From the NCBI GenBank assembly GCA_016713135.1, contig JADJPR010000005.1:1-64000 (forward strand): 64,000 nucleotides of DNA, read 5' to 3'. How positions within the stretch are numbered: the first letter of the stretch is position 1; each line of letters begins with the position of its first letter. The DNA is from Rhodanobacteraceae bacterium (GTDB lineage Bacteria; Pseudomonadota; Gammaproteobacteria; Xanthomonadales; SZUA-5). This document shows positions 17,435 to 28,022 of the stretch, piece by piece. The notes below the pieces were generated by a model that did not search any database, was not told where the DNA came from, and saw only the letters and a list, made by a program, of their open reading frames with translations. A program made the translations under genes and the position numbers.

Positions 17435-20098
17435 TCAGGGCGCCGGTAGCCGCGCTTCCAGTTGCGCAGCCTGCTCATCGCGCCCGGATGCGCGCAGGGC
17501 GCGAGCATAGTCGCGCAGCAGATCGGCCAGTTGCGGGTGCGGCCCGTCCTTGCCGTCCATGATGACGACAGCCTGGGCGTAGTAGGTCTCGGCGTCAACC
17601 GGGCGCCCGGCATCGCGCAGGCAGTTGGCCAGGCTCCAGCGCGCCAGCGCGGCCGAATAGCCGGGATCGGGCTCCAGCGGGAAGATCTCCAACGCGCGGC
17701 GCAGCACAGTCTCGGCCCGGGCGTAGTCGTGCAGGCCGTCGCTGAGTACCCAGCCGAGGTTGTTCAGCGCTTCACCCACCCAGGCGTGCTTCGGCCCCAC
17801 GGCTGCCTCGTAGACCTTGACCAGCCGGGTGAATGCTTCTTCGGCCTCGCCCCACTGGCCTTGCAGGCCATGCAGCATGCCCAGCTCCTGCAGCCCGCGG
17901 CTGAGGCTGATGTGCGTGGAGCCCAGCGTACGTTCGATCTGCGCAATTCCTGCATCAAGCGCGGCCCGGGCCTCGGCGGGCTTGCCCTGCGCGGCATAGG
18001 CCTTGCCCAGCGAGAACTGGCTCTCGGCGATCAGTGGATGGTCCGGGGGATAGACCTTGCGCTTGACGGCCAGGCTCTCCAGGTAGAGCGGCACCGCCTC
18101 ATCCCAACGGCCCATGTTGCCGTAAAGGTCGCCGAGAAAGTCCTGGCTGTCCGATACCAGGTAGTGATCGTCGCCGAGGACTGCCTTGCGGATCGCCAGC
18201 GCACGCTGCAGCGGAGGTTCTGCCTCGGCGTAGCGCTTGCGGTTGTTCAGCAGATACCCGATATGCGAGAGGCTCGAAGCAACCTCGGCGCTGTTGCTGC
18301 CAAACAAGGCCTCGCGTGTACCCAGCGCCGCCCGGTGCAATCGTTCCGCTTCAACGGCGTCTCCGAGCAGGAAACGGGTCAGCCCCAGTTGGGTCTGGGC
18401 TTCAGCGACATCTGCATCCACGTCTCCCAGTTCGCGCTGCAACAGTCCCAGCGCCTGTTGCTGCAGATCCCTGGCCTCGCTGTAGCGTCCGAGATCGCTG
18501 TAGACGGTACCGAGCGCGAGCAGGCTGCGGCCGACGTCCGGGTGCGTGGCGCCAAAGGCTTCCCGGCGCAGCGAGAGCGCTGCCTGCTCGAGCGGTTCGG
18601 CCTGCGCGTACAAGCCCAGATTCTGGTAAACCTCACCCATCGTCCGCAGCAACTGTGCCTGCACGATCGGTTGGTCCTTGAGTTCGTCGCGGATGCGCGC
18701 GGCGCCCTGATCGAGCAGTTCGCGCGCGGTCACGGTGGCACCGCGCCCGGTGCCCGGATCGGACACTTCGAACAATCGGGTAAGGAATCCAGACACCTGA
18801 CGCGCGGCTTCGGCCTCGCGCGCAGCGCGCAGCATGCCGACGGTGGTACCGACGATACCCAGCACCAGCGCCAGCAGTACCAGGGAGGCCGCGATCACGC
18901 TCACCCGGTGCCGGCGCACGAACTTGCCGACGCGATAGCGCACGCTCGGCGGGCGCGCCTCCACCGCCTGGTTGTTGAGATAGCGGTTGAGGTCGGCAGC
19001 GAGGTCGGCCACCGTGGGATAGCGGTGGTTGCGGTCCTCGGCGATGGCGCGGCCGACGATCCAGTCCAGGTCGTCGCGCAACTGCTGCGCCAGTTGCGCG
19101 CGCGTCAGTCCGCGCACCTCGGCGATGTCGTTGCCCAGGTCCTCATCCAGCGCGAGCACGCGCTGGGTCATGCGCGGCGGCTCCGGGCGCTCGCCAGCGG
19201 CATTCGCACGGATCAGCGCCATGCCGGAGAGATCGTTCGGGCGCACGCCCGCCAGCAGTTCGTAGAGCACGATGCCGAGCGAATAGACATCGGTCCGGGT
19301 GTCGAGGTCGGGTTGCGCTGCGAAGGCCTCCGGGCTCATGTACGACGGCGTGCCGATCGCGGCTGCGCCGGTCAACTCGCCGCTCTCGGTCAGTGGATCG
19401 TCGAGCGCCTTGGCGATGCCGAAATCGATCACCTTGGGCACCACCTGGCCGCCGATCTCACCCACCAGCAGGTTGTTGGGCTTGAGATCGCGGTGGATCA
19501 GCCCCTTCTGGTGGGCGTGCTGCACCCCCTGGCAAACCTGCACGAACAAGGCCACCCGCTCACGAATGCCCAGGCGCTTGCGCCGGCAGTACTCGCCCAG
19601 CGTGTCGCCCGGCATGAACTCCATCGCAAAATAAGGGAACCCATCCGGCGTGGTGCCCGCCTCGTACAGCTGCGCGACGTTCGGGTGCGACAGCCGCGCC
19701 AGCGCCTGGCGCTCGGCGGCGAAACGCGCCAACGCGTTCGGGCTGCGCAGGCTTGCATGCACCACCTTGAGCGCCACCTGGCGCTGCACCGGCACTTCCT
19801 GCTCGCCGAGGTAGACCGCGCCCATGCCGCCCTCGCCGAGCATGCGCAGCACGCGGAAGGGCCCGATGCGCTCCGGATGGCGTATGGCCGGGTATTCCTC
19901 GTCCCGGCGCACGCCTTGAACTTTGGCGGTGGGATCGTCCGGACCTGCATCGAGATTGACGCTGGTCTCCATGGGCGACGGGTCGGTCGCCTGGTCTGGC
20001 GCGGCATCCGCGGTTGCGCGCGCCCTGACAGGCAGTTCGAACGGCCCTGACGGCACCGTGTCCTGACTTTTGGAAGCCGGTGGCGACTTGCCCTGCAT
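17435..20098 (-). CDS. Membrane Ser/Thr protein kinase with TPR repeats
   Basis: The protein has 887 residues. The Hanks-type kinase domain (about 79–370) has the glycine loop LGEGGMGAVYLG (87–98), Lys111 in VALKV, HRDLKPNN (202–209), DFG (225–227) and the PSYMSPEA activation segment, so it should be active. One membrane helix follows (about 399–422), then some ten TPR repeats (about 430–880), which would be periplasmic, of the TPR_12/kinesin light chain-like type (VYQNLGLYAQAEPLEQAAL). ATG at 20098 was chosen because the longer frame would overlap the upstream gene; no clear ribosome site is seen, suggesting translational coupling across 20 bases. It is probably in one operon with the upstream secreted protein and the downstream FHA-GGDEF protein. 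Confidence 0.85.
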   Translation of the reverse strand: MQGKSPPASKSQDTVPSGPFELPVRARATADAAPDQATDPSPMETSVNLDAGPDDPTAKVQGVRRDEEYPAIRHPERIGPFRVLRMLGEGGMGAVYLGEQEVPVQRQVALKVVHASLRSPNALARFAAERQALARLSHPNVAQLYEAGTTPDGFPYFAMEFMPGDTLGEYCRRKRLGIRERVALFVQVCQGVQHAHQKGLIHRDLKPNNLLVGEIGGQVVPKVIDFGIAKALDDPLTESGELTGAAAIGTPSYMSPEAFAAQPDLDTRTDVYSLGIVLYELLAGVRPNDLSGMALIRANAAGERPEPPRMTQRVLALDEDLGNDIAEVRGLTRAQLAQQLRDDLDWIVGRAIAEDRNHRYPTVADLAADLNRYLNNQAVEARPPSVRYRVGKFVRRHRVSVIAASLVLLALVLGIVGTTVGMLRAAREAEAARQVSGFLTRLFEVSDPGTGRGATVTARELLDQGAARIRDELKDQPIVQAQLLRTMGEVYQNLGLYAQAEPLEQAALSLRREAFGATHPDVGRSLLALGTVYSDLGRYSEARDLQQQALGLLQRELGDVDADVAEAQTQLGLTRFLLGDAVEAERLHRAALGTREALFGSNSAEVASSLSHIGYLLNNRKRYAEAEPPLQRALAIRKAVLGDDHYLVSDSQDFLGDLYGNMGRWDEAVPLYLESLAVKRKVYPPDHPLIAESQFSLGKAYAAQGKPAEARAALDAGIAQIERTLGSTHISLSRGLQELGMLHGLQGQWGEAEEAFTRLVKVYEAAVGPKHAWVGEALNNLGWVLSDGLHDYARAETVLRRALEIFPLEPDPGYSAALARWSLANCLRDAGRPVDAETYYAQAVVIMDGKDGPHPQLADLLRDYARALRASGRDEQAAQLEARLPAP

Positions 20099-20118
20099 GC
20101 GCGATGTCGGGCCGCCGG

Positions 20119-21507
20119 TCAGCGCGGCGGACGCGTCACGCCGCTGCCGCCGGGCGGGCAAACGACGGAAAAATCGAAGACCGAGTAGCCGTTGCCGTCG
20201 ATGTCGAAATCGAAGGAGGCGCCTGCCCTCAGCGCCGGCGGCGGGGCATCCGGCCGGGTCGGCGACTGGCAGAAGTGGAGCGGCGAGTACTGCTGCCTGC
20301 GAAAGGTCAGGAAGGTGCCGATCTGACGGAACTCGTATACCACCTCGTTGGAGAGCACCCGCCAGCCCATCAACTCGGCGTCGGTCGAGGTCAGGCGGCC
20401 GTCGGCATTCATGTCGGTGACGACATCCAGTGTTTCCAGCCGCCCCAGTGCCGCGCTCCAGACCGGATCGACGACAAAAGCCCGCAGTTCCACTTCCGAC
20501 AAGTCGTTCACCGCCGCCGGCGTGATGGGTCCACCATCCAGACGCTGGACCGCACCCTCGGCACAGGAGACCGGATCGCCGTTACCATCGAAAGTGACCG
20601 CGCCGACGCAGACATCGATCAGCTGCAAATGCGAGAACAGGAAGCGCGGCACCATCATCACCGCGGTGATGCTGGTGCGGTCGGAGGCATCATCGAGTTC
20701 GTAACCGACCGAGGTGACAAAACCGGCGAGGTTGCGCGCCTGGCGTGGGACCACCGGATTCCAGCCCTGGGCCAACGGTGTCATGACGATGCCGACACCG
20801 ACATTCGACAGAATCACCAGACCCGGGAAATCATCGTCCGCGCCGAACTGGACACCGTCTGCAAAGACGATCTGTGGGGTGGTCGACAGTTCGCCCAGAT
20901 CGAACCCGAACTGCGGCAGCGGACCGCCGAACTCAGGCCGCAATGCGAACCGCAGCGCGGGGTCATGACTGAGCGGGCCGGCGGCGACATCGTCCGCATA
21001 GCGAGTGATGTCACCGGAATCGGGATAGAAGGGCAGAACCCGCTCGTCGCGCGGCGAACCCGGTGGAGGCACTGAATACGACCACAGATTGTCCGCATCA
21101 GCGAACACAATCGCGCCGCCCTGGCCGATCTCCGGAAACTGGTAGTTCAACCGCTCGAACCACTGATTACCATCCATGCGCCCGATGCCAAGCATTTCCT
21201 CGCCCTTGACCGAGGCGCGGAAGATCAGGGGCCAGCCACCACGGAATTGCGTAGACACCCCATTGCCCGACGCCGGCGAGAGTTGCTCCAGGAGCACGAG
21301 TGGATCGCCGCTGCCGATGCCTGCCGCACAACCCGGGAGGAGTTCGTAGCCGTTGCAGAACAGCAGTCCCGGCGTTCCCGTAGCCTGCTTGACCGAAGCT
21401 CCGGTCGGTGGATTCAGCCATTGGGCATGCGCCGCTGAAGCAAGTGCAAGGCAGCCGAGTGTCGCGCCCATGCTGCGACGGCATATCGCCAGGATGATTC
21501 TGCTCAT
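20119..21507 (-). CDS. Secreted protein of unknown function with an EF-hand/dockerin-like loop
   Basis: The protein has 462 residues. The ATG at 21507 follows GGGGGAG. The signal peptide reads LGCLALASAAHAQ. I do not recognise the main domain; it has several Cys pairs (FCNGYELLPGC) and a calcium-loop pattern DMNADGRLTSTDAE near residue 360–375 like one dockerin repeat. Near the C-terminus FDFDIDGNGYSVFDFSVVC is a second Asp/Asn-rich loop. Location is periplasmic or extracellular. It is the first gene of a likely three-gene operon with the Ser/Thr kinase and FHA-GGDEF genes. Unlike other exported proteins here it lacks the F-x-x-G-F-E tail. Confidence 0.6.
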   Translation of the reverse strand: MSRIILAICRRSMGATLGCLALASAAHAQWLNPPTGASVKQATGTPGLLFCNGYELLPGCAAGIGSGDPLVLLEQLSPASGNGVSTQFRGGWPLIFRASVKGEEMLGIGRMDGNQWFERLNYQFPEIGQGGAIVFADADNLWSYSVPPPGSPRDERVLPFYPDSGDITRYADDVAAGPLSHDPALRFALRPEFGGPLPQFGFDLGELSTTPQIVFADGVQFGADDDFPGLVILSNVGVGIVMTPLAQGWNPVVPRQARNLAGFVTSVGYELDDASDRTSITAVMMVPRFLFSHLQLIDVCVGAVTFDGNGDPVSCAEGAVQRLDGGPITPAAVNDLSEVELRAFVVDPVWSAALGRLETLDVVTDMNADGRLTSTDAELMGWRVLSNEVVYEFRQIGTFLTFRRQQYSPLHFCQSPTRPDAPPPALRAGASFDFDIDGNGYSVFDFSVVCPPGGSGVTRPPR

Positions 21508-21583
21508 GGCTCCCCCGATGGCTGACGGCAAGACATTATCACGCGCACGCCCGTGTACAACTCGCATGGCCTGGCGTGGACGA

Positions 21584-23290
21584 TCAGGACCCACGCCGCC
21601 GGTACGGGCGATACACCGGCTGCCACACCTGGGCCCGGATCCGCGGCAACAGTTCGGATTCTTCGCAGTGGTCGGCCACGCCGTCGATTTGCGCCTGGCG
21701 TGCAGTGGCCAGCGCGACCTGGATCGACACGGCGCGCAACTGATCGACCGGCGGCAGCATGCGCGCGTCCGGATCGGTGAGCGCCGGCGACAGCGCTGCG
21801 AGCGCCTTGCCGGCCGCCATGAACATGCTGTCGGTGACCCGGCGCGCGTTGACGGCGAGCACCGCCAGGCCGACGCCCGGGAAGATGTACGAGTTGTTGG
21901 TCTGATTGACCGGCAGCATCCGGCCCTTCCACGGCACCGGCGCAAACGGGCTGCCGGTGCCGATCAACGCGCGGCCATCGGTCCATTCCACCACATCCGT
22001 CGGCGTGGCCTCGGTGCGCGAAGTAGGATTGGACAGCGGGAAGATGATCGGGCGCTCGACGTAACTGGCCATCGCGCGCACCGCGGCCTCGGTAAAGGCG
22101 CCAGCCTGGCCCGAAACGCCGATCAGGGTGGTCGGCTTCGCGTTGTGCATCACGTCGAGCAGGGTGATCTCGGCCGGGTTCTCGAGCTTCCAGCCGGCCA
22201 CCGATGCGTGCGATTGCGCGTACAGCGCGCGCTCGCCCTGCACCTCACGCAAGCCATGCGCGACCAGGCCCTTGCTGTCGAGCACGAAGAAGCGCGCGCG
22301 CGCCTGCGCATCGCTCAAGCCCGCCTCGATCATCGCCTTGACCAGCAGGCCGGCGATACCGGTGCCGGCGGCGCCCGCGCCGACGATTGCGATGCGCTGC
22401 TCGGTCAACGGCACGCCGGTGACATTGATCGCCGCCATCAGGGTGCCGAAGGCGACCGAGGCAGTACCCTGGATGTCGTCGTTGAAGGTGCACAAGCGGT
22501 CGCGGTAGCGCTCGAGCAGGCGTCCGGCGTTGCTTCCGGCAAAGTCCTCCCATTGCAGCAGGATGTTCGGCCAGCGCTCGGCCACCGCGCTGACGAATTC
22601 CTCGACGAAGGCGTCATAGTCCGGCCCGCTGATGCGCTTGTGGCGCCAGCCGACGTACAGCGGGTTGTCCAGCCGATCCTGGTTGTTGGTCCCGCAATCG
22701 AGCATGATCGGCAGTGTGGCCTCGGGATGGATACCGGCGCAGGCGGTGTACAGCGACAGCTTGCCGATCGAGATGCCCATGCCGCCGGCGCCCTGATCGC
22801 CGAGGCCCAGGATGCGCTCACCATCGCTGACCACGATCACGCGCACCTTGTCCAGGCGCGGGTCGGCCAGGATCTCGCGGATGCGGTGGCGGTTGGGATA
22901 GCTCAGGAACAGCCCGCGCGGCTTGCGCCAGATCTCGCTGAAACGCTGGCAGCCCTCGCCCACTGTGGGCGTGTACACCAGCGGCAGCAACTCCTCGATG
23001 TTGTTGACCAGCAGCGCGTAGAACAAGGTCTCGTTGGCGTCCTGCAGATCACGCAGGAAGGCGTAGCGCTCGAAGTTGGTGGCGAAGCTGCGCAGCACCT
23101 TCAGCCGCCGCGTCACCTGCTCCTCCAGGGTACCGATGTTCGGCGGCAACACCCCGTGCAGGCGGAAGGCATCGCGCTCTGCCTCGGTGAACGCGGTGCC
23201 CTTGTTCAGCAGCGGCTGGTTGATCAGGTCGATGCCGGAAAGGCTGGTTTCGATCGGATCGAGCGCTTGAGTCGAGGATTGCTGGGTCAT
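21584..23290 (-). CDS. maeA: NAD-dependent malic enzyme
   Basis: The protein has 568 residues, the usual length for the large bacterial malic enzyme (SfcA/MaeA type). It catalyses oxidative decarboxylation of malate to pyruvate. Visible family segments: LPLVYTPTVGEGCQRFS, PRGLFLSYPNR, IVVSDGERILGLGDQGAGGM, the metal-binding region LLQWEDFAGSNA and TFNDDIQGTASV, and the nucleotide loop VGAGAAGTGIAGLL. The ATG at 23290 has a GGAG site. It stands alone: the downstream gene starts 76 bases later with its own ribosome site. Cytoplasmic; links the TCA cycle to pyruvate and reducing power. Confidence 0.93.
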   Translation of the reverse strand: MTQQSSTQALDPIETSLSGIDLINQPLLNKGTAFTEAERDAFRLHGVLPPNIGTLEEQVTRRLKVLRSFATNFERYAFLRDLQDANETLFYALLVNNIEELLPLVYTPTVGEGCQRFSEIWRKPRGLFLSYPNRHRIREILADPRLDKVRVIVVSDGERILGLGDQGAGGMGISIGKLSLYTACAGIHPEATLPIMLDCGTNNQDRLDNPLYVGWRHKRISGPDYDAFVEEFVSAVAERWPNILLQWEDFAGSNAGRLLERYRDRLCTFNDDIQGTASVAFGTLMAAINVTGVPLTEQRIAIVGAGAAGTGIAGLLVKAMIEAGLSDAQARARFFVLDSKGLVAHGLREVQGERALYAQSHASVAGWKLENPAEITLLDVMHNAKPTTLIGVSGQAGAFTEAAVRAMASYVERPIIFPLSNPTSRTEATPTDVVEWTDGRALIGTGSPFAPVPWKGRMLPVNQTNNSYIFPGVGLAVLAVNARRVTDSMFMAAGKALAALSPALTDPDARMLPPVDQLRAVSIQVALATARQAQIDGVADHCEESELLPRIRAQVWQPVYRPYRRRGS

Positions 23291-23510
23291 GACGCATCTC
23301 CACCAGGTGGTTCTTGGAACCGGATGACCGTTGCTGCCGCCAGTGCCTGGCCCGAAGGCAGGCGCGCGCCGGGCGACGCGTTGGGCGTCGATCATGCCGC
23401 GAATGGCGTTGTGACGCATGCGCGATCTGCAGCTCGCACGAAATGTCGTTCCGCGCCCGATCCTGCGTAGTCGACTGGTGCGGCAATCCGCCGCGCAATC
23501 GAGACCGACC

Positions 23511-23915
23511 ATGCGCACACACCTTTTCGGACTTCTCTTGCTGAGCCTTGCCTTGGCCGCGCCCGCTTGGGCCGACGCACCTCTGGATTCCCGCCTGGCT
23601 CTGGACGCGGACCAGGCACGCCGACTGGCGAGCATCGAAGCCAGCTATCGCCGTGACTTCGCCGCGCTGCGCCAGGAGTACAACCGCGAATCGCGTGCGC
23701 TGCGCCGCGTCCGGCTCGCCGGCGACAGCAGCGAGATCCAGCGTCTGACCGCGGTGACCGCTGACATGCGCGAGCAGCTCAAAGCCATGCGCGAAACACA
23801 GGATCGGCAGATTGCGGCGTTGTTGCGGCCTGAGCAGATGGCGCTATTCGACGCCTACGTTCAGGAACGGCGGCAGATGGCAGGAAGTTCTCGCGACGAG
23901 CGCCTGTTCGACTGA
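23511..23915 (+). CDS. Small periplasmic coiled-coil protein
   Basis: The protein has 134 residues. A signal peptide (HLFGLLLLSLALAAPAWA) is followed by a mostly helical, charged chain (YRRDFAALRQEYNRESRALRR, MREQLKAMRETQDRQIAALL). The layout resembles Spy/CpxP-like or heavy-metal resistance periplasmic proteins, but no LTxxQ motif is clear, so the family is not claimed. It is divergent from malic enzyme and converges with the FG-GAP protein, ending 17 bases before that gene's stop. Confidence 0.6.
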   Translation: MRTHLFGLLLLSLALAAPAWADAPLDSRLALDADQARRLASIEASYRRDFAALRQEYNRESRALRRVRLAGDSSEIQRLTAVTADMREQLKAMRETQDRQIAALLRPEQMALFDAYVQERRQMAGSSRDERLFD

Positions 23916-23932
23916 CCGCAGTGCCGGCGCAC

Positions 23933-25510
<1,578 letters not shown>

Positions 25511-25601
25511 CGTCGGACTCCGGTTAGACCACGCCACTATCGCACGACGCAGGATTGCGCGACGGGACGCCTCGCACGCTTCCGCTCTGCAATGGGCCCT
25601 G

Positions 25602-25922
25602 TTCAACGCGGAGACGCGGAGAACGCAGAGGAACGCGGAGGAAAAGCTGAGAGAAGCAGAGGAAAGCAGGGAGATCGGTAACGGGAAGGACGACGGCCCA
25701 CGCGACAGCGACGCGCAAGGGATGCGGAGATTTCCGGGCGCAGCAGGCGTCCGGCTGATTTCTTGTCCGAAGAATACCGGTGTCCTTGCACCCTTCACGA
25801 CGCAAGAACCCATCGCCGCCAAGGCGCGCTACCTCCCCGCGCGTCCCGCCCAGACTCCGCTGTCTCTGCCTTTCTCGCTTTTCCTCCGCGTTCCTCTGCG
25901 TTCTCTGCGTCTCCGTGTTGAA
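25602..25922. repeat. Long-spacer inverted repeat of (A/C)GCGGAG-type words
   Basis: Two 46-base arms (25602–25647 and 25877–25922) are reverse complements with two mismatches. Each arm is a string of related words such as AACGCGGAG, ACGCGGAG and AACGCAGAG. The 229-base centre has no convincing gene. The stretch 25511–25990 is otherwise empty. A single arm of the same kind is at 56750–56780. Confidence 0.85.
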
Positions 25923-25990
25923 TCGGGCCTTCCATGGCACGTCCGCGTCTTCGCGTTGAACCCGCCCGATCCACGGGTGGCGATGGATGG

Positions 25991-27151
25991 TCAGCGTTCG
26001 GGCCAGCGCCAAGCGGGGATGTCGAGCAGGTCCTGGCCGGCGAGGCGGGTCTCGCCGAGTTGCTTTTCGAGCAGCAGCGTGGCGCAGCCACTGGCGCGTT
26101 CGAGGGCGGCGATCAGGCGCTGGCTGTGGGTGATGACCCAGACCTGGGTGCGCGTGGCGGCGTCGGCGATCAGGCGGCCGAGCGCGGGCAGCAAATCGGG
26201 GTGCAGGCTGGTTTCCGGCTCGTTGAGCACCACCAACGGCGGCGGCCGCGGGGTCAGCAGTGCCGCCACCCAGAGCACGTAGCGCAGCGTGCCGTCGGAC
26301 CATTCGGCCACCGACAGTGGCCGCAGCAATCCCGGCTGTGTCAGCGCCAGGCCGAAGCGCCCGTCGTGGGATTCGATCGCGAGTTCGGCGCCGGGGAAGG
26401 CATCGTCGATGGCCGCGGCCAGCGCGGCGGCGTCGCCGATCTCGCGAATGGTGGCGAGCGCCGCGGCGAGATCGCTGCCATCGTGCGCCAGCGCCGGCGT
26501 CCGCGTGCCGATGCGCGCCTGGCGCGCCGGAGCATCCATGTCGGTGCGGAAATGATCGTAGAAGCGCCAGCGGCGCACGCGCTCGCGCAGCGCCAGCAAC
26601 TCCGGCGCCGCCTGCGGATCGACCGCGCGCGCGAGCATGCTCTCGTCCGCTGGCAGGTACGCATCGAGCACCCGCCATTCGCGCCCGGCGCGGCTCTTCA
26701 GCAACTGCGCACGGCGCTCGACCAGCACACCGGCAGGACGCAATACCGACCCGGCCCACAGGCATTCGAGTTTGATCTCCGGGTCCAGCCCGAACACACT
26801 ACGCCCCGCGGGCGGCAGGCCTAGGTCGATGGCGTAGCCGAACTCACCGTCGGCGAAGCCCAGCATCAGCCGCGCGCGCTGCTGGCGCGGGCCACCCTGC
26901 ACCAGCTCGCTGCCCTCGCGCATGCCACGGCTGAAACGTTCGGGTCCGGCCCAGAAGGCGGATGCAACACCGCCCTCGCGCGCGATCGCGCCGACCACGC
27001 CACCCTGCGCGGTCTCCGCCAGCAGTCGCAGCGCGCGATAGAGATTGGATTTGCCGCAGCCGTTGGCGCCGGCGATCACCGTCAGCGGCTGCAGCGGCAG
27101 CGTCAGGTCGCGTAGCGAACGGTAGTTGGCGATTGCGAGCGTGGTCAGCAT
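25991..27151 (-). CDS. AAA-family ATPase, RecF/OLD-like
   Basis: The protein has 386 residues of the COG4637-type predicted ATPase group (AAA_15/AAA_21). It starts LTTLAIANYRSLRDLTLPLQ with Walker A GANGCGKSN (28–36). Walker B and signature region lie late (PPLVVLNEPETSLHPDLLPAL), followed by the switch His in VWVITHSQRL. Such ABC-type SMC/RecF-like ATPases act in DNA repair or defence, but no partner nuclease gene adjoins. The gene is solitary, between a repeat-rich gap and a divergent GGDEF-like gene. Confidence 0.8.
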   Translation of the reverse strand: MLTTLAIANYRSLRDLTLPLQPLTVIAGANGCGKSNLYRALRLLAETAQGGVVGAIAREGGVASAFWAGPERFSRGMREGSELVQGGPRQQRARLMLGFADGEFGYAIDLGLPPAGRSVFGLDPEIKLECLWAGSVLRPAGVLVERRAQLLKSRAGREWRVLDAYLPADESMLARAVDPQAAPELLALRERVRRWRFYDHFRTDMDAPARQARIGTRTPALAHDGSDLAAALATIREIGDAAALAAAIDDAFPGAELAIESHDGRFGLALTQPGLLRPLSVAEWSDGTLRYVLWVAALLTPRPPPLVVLNEPETSLHPDLLPALGRLIADAATRTQVWVITHSQRLIAALERASGCATLLLEKQLGETRLAGQDLLDIPAWRWPER

Positions 27152-27235
27152 CGAAGTGCGAAAACGTGGCAGGCATCAAGGTCACCGGCCGTCACGAAGC
27201 TAACATGGCTATCGAATGGAAGCGCGCGACTGACG

Positions 27236-27802
27236 GTGACTGCCGCGGCTGTGCGCGCTGTTATGCTCCGCCGCCGTCGAAGAATCGAAGGGATCCCGGC
27301 TTCCGTGTTCGATCTGACCAGCACCGCCATCAGCCTGGCCGAAATCGCGCCCTCGCTTGCCGATCATCCGGACCTGCGCGGGTTCCTCGGCAGCGCCATC
27401 AGCCGGGCGCGCAATCAGTCAAGCATGCTGGCGGTGCTCAGCCTCGACATCCAGCCCACGCGCGATGTGCAGGCCTGCAGCGAAATCGATCGCCGCCTGC
27501 GCCAGTGCGCGCGCCGCAGCGACTTCATCGCCCAGACCGATCCGCATACCTGGCTGATCGTTGCCGAATACATGGATGGACCTTACGCGGCGCACCGCCT
27601 GGCGCACCGAGTGCTCGACCTGCTCGAGCAGCCATTCGAGCTCGCTGGCGAGCGCAAGTCCTGCAGCGCGAGCATCGGCATCGCCACCGGAAGCGGGCAC
27701 GAGCTGGACGCCGAGCGCCTGCTGTGGCGTGCCAGCAAGGCCATGCGGCGCGCCAGTCGCGAGGGCGGACGCAAGCTGATCGACGCGGGGATTTCGGGCT
27801 GA
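27236..27802 (+). CDS. Degenerate GGDEF-domain protein
   Basis: The reading gives up to 188 residues resembling a GGDEF fold: FLGSAISRARNQSSMLAVLSLDI, IDRRLRQCARRSDFIAQTD, then SASIGIATGSGHELDAERLLWRASKAMRRA. The GGDEF signature is replaced (TDPHTWLIVA), so cyclase activity is not expected; it may bind nucleotide or be a decayed relative. Start is uncertain: an upstream GTG (27236), ATG 27263, or GTG 27305 that begins the domain. It is divergent from the AAA ATPase and converges on the FHA protein. Confidence 0.6.
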   Translation: MTAAAVRAVMLRRRRRIEGIPASVFDLTSTAISLAEIAPSLADHPDLRGFLGSAISRARNQSSMLAVLSLDIQPTRDVQACSEIDRRLRQCARRSDFIAQTDPHTWLIVAEYMDGPYAAHRLAHRVLDLLEQPFELAGERKSCSASIGIATGSGHELDAERLLWRASKAMRRASREGGRKLIDAGISG

Positions 27803-27848
27803 GGAGCGAAGAGCGGGAGCGGCGCGCCGGGGTCAGCTTGCGACAGAA

Positions 27849-28003
27849 GCGGGGCAAGGGTCAGGGGGCAGGGGAATGAGCCCCTGGCTCATCTGATTTC
27901 AACGTGGTGCTTGACCCGCGACTTGATTTCCGCATTCGGCAAGTCACCTCGGTGCTGGGAATAGCCCCGCGTCAGGTCCCCTGCCCCCCGACCCTTGCCC
28001 CGC
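27849..28003. repeat. Inverted repeat between convergent genes (GGGGCAAGGGTC type)
   Basis: Arms of 26 bases at 27849–27874 and 27978–28003 are reverse complements with one mismatch; outer arms GAGGAGC (27801) and GCTCCTC extend the pairing. The architecture (two wordy arms and a spacer of about 100 bases) matches other intergenic repeats in this window, but the sequence is different. Confidence 0.75.
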
Positions 28004-28022
28004 TCTTCCCTGCTCCTCGCCC

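Noticed and set aside
17462..20050. Open frame of 862 codons on the plus strand
   Set aside because: Antisense to the Ser/Thr kinase-TPR gene, with no recognisable domain.
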